This document shows, one piece after another, positions 48,427-60,400 of a stretch of 64,000 bases of DNA. The notes below the pieces were generated by a model. The model had not been told where the DNA came from, did no database searches, and saw nothing but the letters and a program-made list of their open reading frames with translations. The stretch lies in assembly GCA_043228905.1 (NCBI GenBank), contig JBHGNT010000018.1, positions 3,534,001-3,598,000 on the forward strand, given 5' to 3'. The number at the start of each line of letters is the position of its first letter. The first letter of the stretch is position 1. Made by a program: the position numbers and the translations under genes. This DNA comes from Azolla caroliniana. Lineage: Eukaryota; Polypodiophyta.

Positions 48427-51400
48427 GTGGATTTAGCTAAGATTCCATTCCAAACTGGAAGGTACATAGTTGATTTCACTCCTACCCTTTCATTGATCAT
48501 TCTCAAAGTAACAAGGACATTCTTTGACTTAACTTCTTGTTGTTTCAGGAAGGAGAACTATGCAGAGCTAGTTGTTCAAATTGTGAAAGGGGTTGGATTT
48601 TCCATGGGTAAAAGGTGTTGTCCTCTTTTCTCTTTATATTTACTAGAATACACATGCTGATGCTCACCTAACATCTTATTTTCCAAAATATTCAGTTTAT
48701 ACTTACTAATAGCAAAATCATAAAATGCTGAAAAGTCTATTTCACAAGCAGGAAGTGTCTGAATGAAAGCAGGAATGATGACGAAACTGTAAATCGCGGA
48801 GAGAATGGCATTGAATTCCAGGGTGTTTGGATGGAGAAAGACTTAAATAATGTGGACAGACTGAAGTACTTCACACCCTCAGATGGCAGTAAAGATATTT
48901 TAAATGCTTCCATGTTATCAATAAGAGATGTTAATGATGTATCAGACAATGTGGAATTGGAAGTTTTAGAGCTTATTTCTGAACTGGCTCCGAATGTAAC
49001 TTTTCAAAATGCTTCATTTGATGCTATTCTGAATGTATTTCAAGAATTATATGCTATGAACAGAGAAAATAGTGCAGAGTTTTCCTCAGAATTTATTAAA
49101 GGAATGAACAGGGTTCCTCAGAAGCCTGTAAAAATTGAGGAATCCTCCATTTTATCTCAGAATAAGAAGCGAAAGATTTCACATGCAAATATAGTTCCGA
49201 CACTTGGAGTCTGTAGAGGAGATGGAGTGCTATTTATTTTCTATCCTCCAGCACCATTCACATTGGAGAGCATTTTGAAATTTAGCCCAAATACTTTCAG
49301 TGATGATTGGGACATCCGTTTTCTTGTGTACCAAATATTTTCAGCTATGGCCTTTTGCCATGGCCAGGGTATTACTCATGGGGATTTGAAGCCCTCTAAT
49401 ATCCTTCTGACTGACATGCTATGGTGCTGGATTACTGGATTCCATGTAGGTCCTATGAAATGCCAAAGGACCAGGGACGCTCATCATGAGTTTCTTCATC
49501 AAGATTTGTGCCGAGATTCAGATTCTGAAAACTGGCATTCTGCTTTTAAGATGTGGTGGCAAGGGGATTTAAGCAATTATGATTATCTCTTGATTCTAAA
49601 TAAGATTGCGGGCAGGAGATGGGGGGATCGTAAATTTCATACAGTCATGCCTTGGATTATTGACTTTAGTGTGAGACCTGATGAGACGTCAGTCCAAGGA
49701 TGGCGTGACCTTACGAAAAGCAAATGGCGTCTAGCAAAAGGGGATGAACAGCTTGATTTTATGTATTCTACTGCTGAGATACCACACCATGTTTCAGATG
49801 AGTGTTTATCTGAGCTTGCTGTCTGTATATATAAAGCTCGCCGTCTTCCCCTTTTTGTGTTGAGACAAACTGTGCGTTCAGTATATGAACCAAATGAGTA
49901 TCCTGTTTCCTTGCAACGTTTGTACCAATGGACTCCTGACGAGTGCATTCCTGAGTTTTTCAGTGATGCCGCAGTCTTTTCTTCAGTTCATGCAGGAATG
50001 AGTGATTTAGCTTTACCACCTTGGGTACAAAATGCTGAAGAATTTATTTTCCTTCATAGAGCAGCACTAGAGGGTGAGCATGCTTCTAGGCAGTTGCATC
50101 ATTGGATTGATCTTACATTTGGGTATAAATTGTCAGGTGAAGCAGCAATAGATGCCAAGAATGTTGCTTTGTCAACTACTAATTCTTCAACGCCACGGTC
50201 ACAAGGGAGACGCCAGCTTTTCAATTTACCTCATCCACAACGGCAGCGCAGAACACGACATATATATGACCAGAAAAATCTGAAGCAGATAGGACTCGTA
50301 AATTCTGACCTGAGAAAAGTTTCTGACTGTGCCACCACTGAAAATATAGGAGCTTTGAAAAATGATGGTACATGCTGTGCAAATTTGGACCATCTGGAAC
50401 ATGCTACTGTCTTCTGTGAAAAGTCAAGACATTTATCACCGACTTACCTCTTAGATATTCCTTCCATCTCCTCTACAGAATCAATACCTATAAATAATTC
50501 TCCTTGCAAAATCAAAGAGATAGTAGAATCTAGTCAGGAGTGCCTTGTCAATACTTTCCAAGCTTTGAAAGCTTTTGATGAGAGTGAAGGAAGTTATCAA
50601 GATCATGTCTTGTGGGAAAAGATGGAAATGCATGCTGCTATATCAGTTGGGGAAGCATGTGATATTTTTTCACTTGGTTGCATTATTGCAGAAATATATC
50701 TTAAAGAGCCTCTTTTTGATCCAGTTTCACTGAGGGATTTTAATGATCATGGAATAGAACCGTCATTACTTCAGCGCCTACCATTTCCTATCCAATCTTT
50801 TGTGAGATCCATGATTGAAAAAAATCCAACAAGGTGCTTTGTATGCATAACAATTGTTACATCAATCCTTTAAATGATGGTGCATTTCTAATTTGTTTCA
50901 TGTTAAACTCTGCAGAAAGCTGTCATTGGCTCAGCTCCTTGGTTCACCCTTCTTCCCACCAACTGTTCGGGCAGTTCATACTTTTGTTTCTATTCTTTAC
51001 CATCACGAAGATAAATGCAATAGGCTTCAATTAGTAGCAAGCCTAGCACGCCATAATGCGTTTCTTCTAATGGGCTCAGTGGCTGCAAAAAAATGTATCA
51101 GTTTTTGTCTGTCCCCTCTTGTTTTGCCGCATGAGGATATACCAGTTCAAGCATTCATCATTTTTATGAATGCGTCGCTCAAGGCACTCAAACCATATGA
51201 TTTCAACGTATTGGTTCTGCCAGCCATACAAAAAATTTTGCAGGTAAAAGTGCTGCTGCTAATTCTTAATTCTGTCAATTGTCATTTCTGCCTTTTTAAA
51301 GACATTAACAATGCCTTGATTCTTTTCAATATCAATGGTGCTTTGGGACCATAAGAATGGTTTTCCTCCAACATCCAAGATAGCGATTTGTATAGTAACT

Positions 51401-54400
51401 TGGATCCATATTTGTGGTGTTATGAAGTATATCTGTAGCCTGATGTCTTAACTGTCTGTTAGGAGGCTACTTAGCATTATGTCTTACACGCAAGAACTGG
51501 TAAGATAGGGAAAGTACTTCGAATGGGGATGAGAGAATCAGTGGGGGTTCAATGTCTCAGATGAAAACGAGGGCCTATCTATGACAAGTGGCCAGTATGT
51601 GGAAGAGTGCATCTAGAAGCCACACTATAAATGCATGACCTCAAGGCTGTGCCACATCTAACTGTTCGTGTGTGATTGTACTTCATATTCATTTTCCAGT
51701 TAGTGAACATGTGACAAACTGTACAATAACATTTAGGGTAACTGTATGAGAGAGAGAAATAGACCTTTGTGGATAATCACCACGTGTTATTAAGTTGGAA
51801 AAGGAAATGATTGTGGTAGGGTCAAGGAAACTCTGATGTCAAAGTTGCTCTACTGCAAGCTTCATTTATTCGGAAAATTTTTAAATCACTTGGTATAACA
51901 ATGTACCTCCAGTATCTGCATCATGCGGTTCTTTTTAGCATACAACAACCAATAGGAGATGGCCCTGTAAATGCTGCTGCATCAAACTTGCTGATTGAAA
52001 TATCACAGGATCTTGGTGTACCAGTCACCTGCTCTCAGGTGAAACTACTTATGTTTATATATTTTCTGGCATCATGTTTCATCAAATTATGCTTCTAAAT
52101 TCCTTCCATGAATACTGTTTGATTTATTGTTTTTCTTTTTTTATCTTTGCAGATTATTGCTCCATTATTGCAGAATTTCGGCCGAGATGTAACTACTTCT
52201 GTGATTGATACAGTGGTTGGGATTGGTATCTTTAGGGAAAGAATTTATATAGCTTTGCGTTTTTATTTGCTTTAAATTTATTTACTTGTAATAAAGGATG
52301 AAAGAACCTGTAATGAGAATTTTTTGTAGTTTTCATATGCTTGTAATAGTTTGGTTATCCTTATGTGCAGGGAAACAACTTGGGGAACAAATGCTTGTAA
52401 AACACTTAATTCTTCCCTTGCGGGCAATGATTACAGCATGTATGCATTCAATTTTTAAAGAAAACAAAGCCCCAGCAAGAACTTGGAGAATGTTAGTCAT
52501 GCGTGACTCTGCAATAGTCCTGGAACATCTTCTCGATTTTCTTTCTCCGACAACTGTTCTCATGGAGCTTGTACAGGTTTTCCCCTTGTCATTCAGATTC
52601 CTTATGTGAGCATGTTTAATACATATGCAACACATCATTTGGTAAGATAGTTCTTTATAATTGTAGCAAGCACTTGCCAAATATACAGTCCTTCATATAT
52701 ATTCATCTATTTCATGAAGCCATAGGTGTAGAGTCTGATAAATGGCTCCAGACATCAGATGTGGGGAACCTAGATGGATTGTTTAGGAAAGAGGGGGAGG
52801 ATAACAATTAATGATGTGCACACATGACAGTAGTTTAGCAGCCATGAATTAGATGTAGAGCAATGCCAAGTTGTGACCTAACAATCATCTCGCCTTAGCC
52901 GTATCTTGTCCTGTGATACACTTATTGGAATAATCACGAGACAGTTTATGGCTGCTCTTGCCAAGTTACTACTCTTCAACTATGACGTAGCCTTACTGTA
53001 TCGTGGCCTTTCATATAACACTTGAAAGAATCATGAGACAACATTTATGGCAGCCCTACTCAAGTGAGATTTGGATAAAAGCTGGAGAGTTCCTCCCCAC
53101 GAAGAAAGAGATAACATTTATGAATCTTCTTTCTCCATGGACAGATTTGTACAATGGCTGACATATATGGATGCCCAGATCATACTATTATCCTTCCAAC
53201 CACCGATTGACTAGATAGATACTGAAAGAGTAGAGGATATACAGGCTATGTATGTGTAGATATCCGGTATAGAATGGATGGCAACGTAATGGTGCCACTC
53301 CCTTCTGTAATCATAACAGCAGCTGAGAAACATCATCCTGGCTAGGTTCTGGTGGAGCTTCTCTGACATTGTTATCCCTCGAGTCATCTTCTGCTATACA
53401 GGAGGGGTGAGTGTGTTATTGGTTCATTCCCGCTACCCACTGTAACCTGCTGAGGAGTCACTGAGGCCTTCGTTGGATCTTGGGAACTGAGCACCTAGTT
53501 GCAGGACACTGAAGCTGCACTAGATATAGGTAAATATTCAAACTTGCTATAGGGGATTCGTTGAGGAGAAAGCCAATAGCATATTCTCAGACTTGGAGAC
53601 TGTACTTGGGAGGCCTTTCTGCACCATCCCCAATGATTCATGATATCATATACCAGATCTTCACTGGTGAATGAACCTAGTCAGTGTATATCATGCATCT
53701 CCAGCCATTTCATATGGTAACATAGAGTTCTCCAAAATACCTATTACTTATATAAACCCTTCCTTGTTTTCCACTCCCAGGTTAGTGTATTAGGTTAGGT
53801 TCTTTTTCATGTACTATTATTTGAACATTGCGTGCATGTTTTTTTCCTTTCAAATATGAATATTTGACTAGGCAAATTGAGCTTTAATTATTAACTTTAT
53901 TCTGGTTTTAGTTCAACCTTGTAGTATGTGTATATCAATGTAGAAGTTGGGTTATTTGTAATTCTTCATATTAGTTTGTAAATGTGTTGTCGTGTAAGCG
54001 CACATGTGTATGCTACTCGAGCTGGAATGCAGGGGACTTGGACCAAGGAGGACATGATGCCGTGTGAGAAGACTTAGAACCCTTCGTGGATAACCCTCAA
54101 GTAATCCCCTTTTTGAGAAATACCTCTTTTGGGAAGTTTTGAAGAATCTTGGTTCGAGGAAATTTCATCTTCAAGGAATGGCCTTGCTTGAGGAATCCAA
54201 ATAGGAGTAAACCCGGATCGAAGAAACCTAGTTCAAGGAAATCCTAGTTTGAGGAAAACCTTGGCTTGAGGAAAGCCTTCCCCTTTTCACTGACGCCACT
54301 ATTTGACCTCTCTCTCTCTCTCACGGCAATGGCACTCAAGTGATCAACATAGGGATCAAGGCTAATTACACTTGTTCAATATAATTCTAGATTTAGACTC

Positions 54401-57400
54401 AAAGAAATCTCCTTACTAAATAGAGTTTACAATGTGATTACAAAGTGTTTACAATTGTAATTACAAATGGAGAGAACAAGGGAATGATTACAAAGAAATA
54501 TTTGCAAAGGTAGAACTCTGAGTTTCAATGGCTTGAGCTCATGAGCAACGACCATTGTGCCTTTTGTTGTCATTGCTTTCCACGCCCTCTTTTGCATCCT
54601 CCTCTTCAAGATCGTCCTTTCTCTGTCCGTTGCCCCTCTTTCGAGCAAGAAGAAATCCCCCCCAAGAATACTCTCTTGCTCCACCGTAAGTAGAAGTTGA
54701 AGAGCAATGGCATAAACCCCACCCTCACACCCAACACATGACAAATTGTTACGAGCATAACCGTAACCGTAGTTGTGGGCTAATTTGTAAGGATGAAGGG
54801 TGAGGATTGAGTTATCTCAATCATACGGTGGGCGATAGCTCTACGGTGTTTCATCACCTGGCTACATTTTATAATAAAAACAACCAAGTGAGAAACACAC
54901 ACAAGGGCCTTGGGTTTGAGCCTATATTAGAAGGCTAGCTACCTTCATGAAGGGGCATTGCTTTTCTTTATTGTTTTGAGATAGAGACTCTGATAGTGTG
55001 GCAAAGCTCTACCTTCATACACATGTGCCTCCTTCAAACCCAAGGTACGATCCATGTTTGTGTACGGTCTCGTGATGTGGTGCGACCAAAGACAGAAAGT
55101 GGGAAAATAGTGAGATGTGTGTGAGAAAGAAAGAAATATTAACGTCTTTTAAGAGGTCAAAATGGCCTATAAGACCAAATAAGAGATTACATCTTGAGTG
55201 TTGTCTCGTCTTTGAGAACAAATCAAAATAAAATAAATACTACACAATGAATATATAAGTAAATAAGATGAAAAGAGAAGAAACGAGGGAATCTGGTTTT
55301 TTGCACATGTGAGATTCTCAAGTTAGGTATATAGTAGCTTTTGTCTTCGAAAGATCTCTAGCATAGGTCGATCCAGAATGGAAATGTCTCTGAAGCGAGG
55401 GAAGCACCTACGATGGCGGGAGATAATGACTTTTATCTGTCGATGACAAGGGTGTCGAGGTCATGGTCCATGGGGGCGGGGCCTACGTGCACGCCAAATT
55501 GCTATTGCCCGATTAATTGTAACCCCTTTGTTATGTCCTGGTCTGGAGCCCATTTGTGTATCCTGTGATGGACTTGTAGGATTAGTAGGAGTGATGGGGC
55601 TAAAGAAAGTTGTGATTGTTCTTTGTGGATGAGCTTGTGTGAGCTCTAGCAAGAAAAGTCCTAGTCATCGTTGGTCCTCATATTCCATTACCTTGTGTAG
55701 TGGGCCAAAGCCTTGTTTAAAGAGGCAATGGTATCTCCCCCTGATTTCATAAAAGACTCTACAGTGACAAACAGTGTTCCTCAGATTCCACTCCTTGATG
55801 ACACAATTGGCAAATTCTCTCTTCTAGAGGTAGTCGTGTATATCTGCCTACCTCAATCTGTAGCTGATGTGATGAAGTTCTTAGCTGCCCTATCACACTA
55901 CACAACGCATAGGATAGATGTATGTCCATATAAGGTGGCCTGATGACAAATCCATCCTCCGATGTATGTAAGAAGTGCGTCTTATAGTGAGCCATCTTTG
56001 TACTAAGTGGTATTTTGGGGCTGATCCATGTTATCTTGTTTTCCAAGTTAATAATATCAGTCCGGATCACTCTATTCTTTTCCACTTTGGTCATATTTAG
56101 GTGGGGACAGTCCAAGCTATATTGGAACGGCGGTAGTGCATTTATAGTCATGCCATGTGACTCGAACCATTGCTGCATTTCAGCATACCAACAAGGAGTG
56201 TCTCCATTTTCAGCCAGTTGTCTTGATGACATAAGTGCCAACCTTGGGTACCTTCGTTTAGGTAGCTCCCAAAGATGTTGGATAAATGTCACTGATTGGA
56301 ACAATGCCTCGGTTATTCTAGGTGCTGCTCCCATCTCTGCCCGGATTATATTGTGGGGCACCGATGCTTTGCTCCTTATCATGCGAGCAATCATTGACAC
56401 TAAAGGTCTCTCCAAATCTTTCCAATGATTTGCCTTGTTAAGACTCGGTCCCCATGTTTCTACTCCATAGAGAAGAGTTGGTGTGACAAGTGTATCAAAT
56501 AACCATAGCTTAGTCCGTGGCTCTTGGAACTGCAGATGTGCACATTGTCTCTCGAGAGCACCAAGGGCTGCATATCCACGAGAAAGTCGGGCACAAGCAG
56601 CCTCCTGTAAGGAGAACCTAGGTCCTGTAAATGTTACTCCTAGGTATGTGTAGGAGGGTGTGTATGCCACCTTTTCCTCTCCCAAGAAGAATTCTGGTTC
56701 TGATCTTGTTACCCATGCTTGAGTGGTGTTAAACACCATCACTTTAGTTTTGTCCATGTTGATTGACAAACCTTTGTCCGTACAAAATAGTTTTAAGGCA
56801 TTTAGATGTCTCTGTAGTCCCTCCAGAGAGTCAGAAATCAGCACAATGTCATCAACATATAGTAATATTTGTATAGCTATACCTGCTAGGCGTGCTCCGG
56901 AACCCCCAAATCTCTCTATGTAATGTGATACCTCATCTATATAGAGACCGAAGAGAGTGGGGGATAGTGGGCATCCTTGCTTCACTCCAATTGTGCTAGC
57001 CACTGCCTCTGACAAGCCCTTGGGAGACCGCACTTTTCCTAACACGGATTCATAGAGTGCATAGACTCCCCATTGCATATATGTAGGAACACCAAGGGCT
57101 TCTAGCCGCTGCATAAGCCGAGCATGTAGCACAGTGTCAAAGGCTTTTCGGAAATCCACAAAGCAGCAATAAATCCTCTTATTGTGGGCTCTGCCCTCCT
57201 CAATAAGGGTCCGGAGGGTGAATATGTGATCCAAAGTTGTGAACCCCTTCCGAAAGCCTGCCTGTCCAACTGAATGACAGCCATTCTGCTCTGCCCATAT
57301 ACTCAATTTTGATTCTAGAATCGACCCATATAGTTCAGCCAAGTAATGGCCAATCATGATTGTCCTATAGTTGCTTTGCATCATGGGGTCTCCACTTTTG

Positions 57401-60400
57401 AGGATTGACACAATGGTATGCTGAGTCCATATAGTAGGGAAACCTTCACACATGGCTCTATTAAAGATGTGGGCTAGCAATAGAAGCAAGGTGTTGTGGG
57501 CATAGATAAAGTGCTCACCCACCAATCCATCATGATCTTGGGCCTTCCCAAATTGTAGCCGATCAATGGCATTTCTTACATTTTGTGGTGTAAAGAAGGT
57601 TGATTCATGTGGGCGTGAGGCATTCGGGTGGGGAAGAGGAGGTTGCCCCAAGACATCATATAGAACCTTTGCATATTCATGCCACACCTGAGGTGAGGTC
57701 AGTTGTGTGGTGGGTTGCCTCTCATTAAACATTTTCCATGCTCTTTTACTCTCTTGTCCTAGGAACAAGCGATACAAATGATCTTCAAATTTAGCCAAAT
57801 ACAATCTCTTCTTCTTCCTTACAAGGCGTTGGAAGGTTGCTCTTGCTTGGTTGTGTGTATAAATGCCCCGAGTTACATCACGCTGCAAGCATCTCCTTGT
57901 ATCACGACATTCCGCATCATACCAACTATTTTGTATTACTCTACCAAGTTTGAGTTTTGCGTGTGGTCTTCTTCATTTTCTTTCTTCTTCAACTCTTCTT
58001 TGTCAAGGGGTTTTGGCACTCGAGTGAAGGCAACGAGCAGGCGGCAAGCTGCACACCGGTCGTTCGTAGGTAGGATGGAGTGGCACGAGAGTTCTACCCC
58101 GATTCGAGATATCGTAGACATCGGAAGTAGTTGTAGCCTCAGCGGCCCACTCGACTTGCCTACACCGGAAGCTTCATGCCTCATTTCCTAACTCTTGCTT
58201 GAGCTCGTGGTTAACTAGAAGTTGCCACCATTGTAACCCCTCCCCCCTTTGTAATTTGGACACCCTATTTTATAAAGAGCTCTTTCTTTCATGTATGTAA
58301 TCTTGCGTCTACTTCCTAATATAAGGTCGTTTAGTTTAATCTTGTGTTAGTTTGTTAATCCCGTGTTAATCTCCCTCTCATGCGTTCGCGTTGTTCTTTC
58401 GCTTGCGTCGTCGAACCTCCGCACCCGAGCATTCGTACCTCAGGAAACTTTCAACTACACCTCTGACATCTTTCTTTGACGAAGGCTCTCTTCGTCTAAG
58501 GAGCCTTCAACTAATGCGAACGTTCGACTAGTCGAATCGTCAACTAGACTAAGTGTTCAACGAGTCCCTTCGACTAGACCGAGCGTTCGACTAAGTTCAA
58601 ATCTATGACTAGCACAAGTGTTCGACTAGCCCCTTTGGATAGAGCCTTTGACTAGACTTTACGACTAGTTCCTTTGACTAGCTGTCTTCTTAGAATTACC
58701 CCCACTTTTTGTCCCCTCCATCTTTTTGACTCCCTGGTCCAAGACCCCTGTGTTATGGGACACCGCCGGGGGACTTGGATCTGTCTCTCACCTTCGCTAG
58801 GGGGTGGTCGGGTGGACTGACACCCTTTCTTCCTTATTTTCTTCTTTAATTTTGCTTATGTTAATTAAGATTCTAACAGCAAGAAACTCTCTAAAACTTG
58901 TGTAAGTAAGAAGAAGAAAATACCTCAAAAAACCCGAAAATCAGAAAAATTGGTCAAAGTGCAAAAAAATGTAGTTTCTTTATACGTCAAGCAAGAGTTG
59001 AACCATCTCCTCTTTTTTCCACAGTCATTAGCCTTAACCACTTGGCTATTTTACTGTCTCTTTTCATATACACATATTTACATCTGTATTGCTGTTCCCT
59101 TTTTTCCCTTTTTCTCTATATTCCACCTTTGGACCTGCCACATCACGACAATGTAAGAGAATGAACATATATATCCACAGAGGAAACAAAAGCTTAAACA
59201 ATTACCATTGAATATTGATGGTCTCTGCAAAACCAAGAATGAGGGAGAAACTCTGATAATGTAGGTCTAATTGTTTTACAGCAGACACCTACGCATTTGA
59301 CAATAAATATTCAGGACATCAAAAAAAGAATGTATCTGATCTCTATATGTGAAATTAATATTTGCTCAATGCATTGAATCTCTAGTATGAAAATTTTATA
59401 TTCTCAAGGTATTGAATCTCTAGTATGAAATTAATTTTCGCTCAATATAGAAAAGAATAGATAATTAGGTAAAACAGTAATTCAAAGTATCATCAAGGGG
59501 AAGAAGCGGAGGCCATTATGTTGCAAATTTTACTATATTATTTTCCTTATGTTTTGGTAGGAGCCACATAATGTTCTGGAGGGCTTGCTTCTTCATCCAG
59601 AAGTAACCAATAGTTTGCAACAGGTGGGCTGTTTCTCTTTTGGTGTTTATATTCAGGTTCTTAAAGTATCTTAACATCAAAAATTTATTTCTACATCTTT
59701 GGAAAAATGATAGTGTGCAGCAAAGGTCTTGATTTCTGTCTGTCGGTGCATTGGCCCTGATGCAACTGTGGCCTATGTTTTACCACGACTTCAGACATTG
59801 TTTGCATTTGATGCATTCAGTACAAGTAAATATAACTTGGAAATGCAATTAAGTGACCATACAAATATTGGCAATAGTTCTGATCACGCTGAATTGTCCA
59901 ATAATCAAGGGGTAATGGAGTCAGCAGCTAATATGCACAGTCAAGATTTAATTACAGATGAGAAACTCAAGGCTCAAATGGATATTTTGTAAGGTTTTCC
60001 ACTGTTGCAGTTGCACTATTGTTTTTCTTTAAGTAAATTCAAAATGATACTTTTAATAAAATTTATGTATCTCTGCACAGTATAAACTCTAGCAAAAATC
60101 ATATCTTGTTCTCCATCAATATCATGTTACCAATGATTGTCTAGTGTTCTTTTTCATTAACTTTGGAAAGACGTTGTCATGCATGTGCTAGTATGAATGC
60201 TATGTTTGGTCTTTTTATGAGTCTTCAAAATTGGATATTACTTGAGAATACCAATGGAAGTTTTTGTCATTAGTTTTGGGCTTCTTTTGCTGGAAAACTT
60301 TGTAAAGGAAATTTACCCGTTATACATTATATTTTGATAAAAGGCAGTAACTGTATGAACCAAACAATCTAAGTTTTTATTCTTATGCAGGCATATCCTT

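Larger units (their letters stand above)
52577..59560 (+). other. Long intron of the GFS12-type gene, filled with retroelements
   Basis: About 7 kb between the exon ending MELVQ and the one starting EPHNVLEGLL, in phase. It holds an antisense LINE (55124-57950), an LTR-like piece (58190-58881) and a repeat-rich stretch at 54.0-54.3 kb. 52577-54030 shows no gene. Confidence 0.75.

Noticed and set aside
52577-54000. A separate gene inside the large GFS12 intron
   Set aside because: Only stop-rich short frames are present, without splice-bordered exons or motifs.
55713-56428. Plus-strand frames of up to 137 codons opposite the LINE
   Set aside because: They are shadows of the 709-codon reverse transcriptase frame on the minus strand.
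57778-58191. A 137-codon plus frame and an 82-codon minus frame next to the LTR
   Set aside because: The plus frame overlaps the 5' end of the LINE and runs into LTR-side DNA. Neither shows a known motif, and their joint coincides with an insertion boundary.
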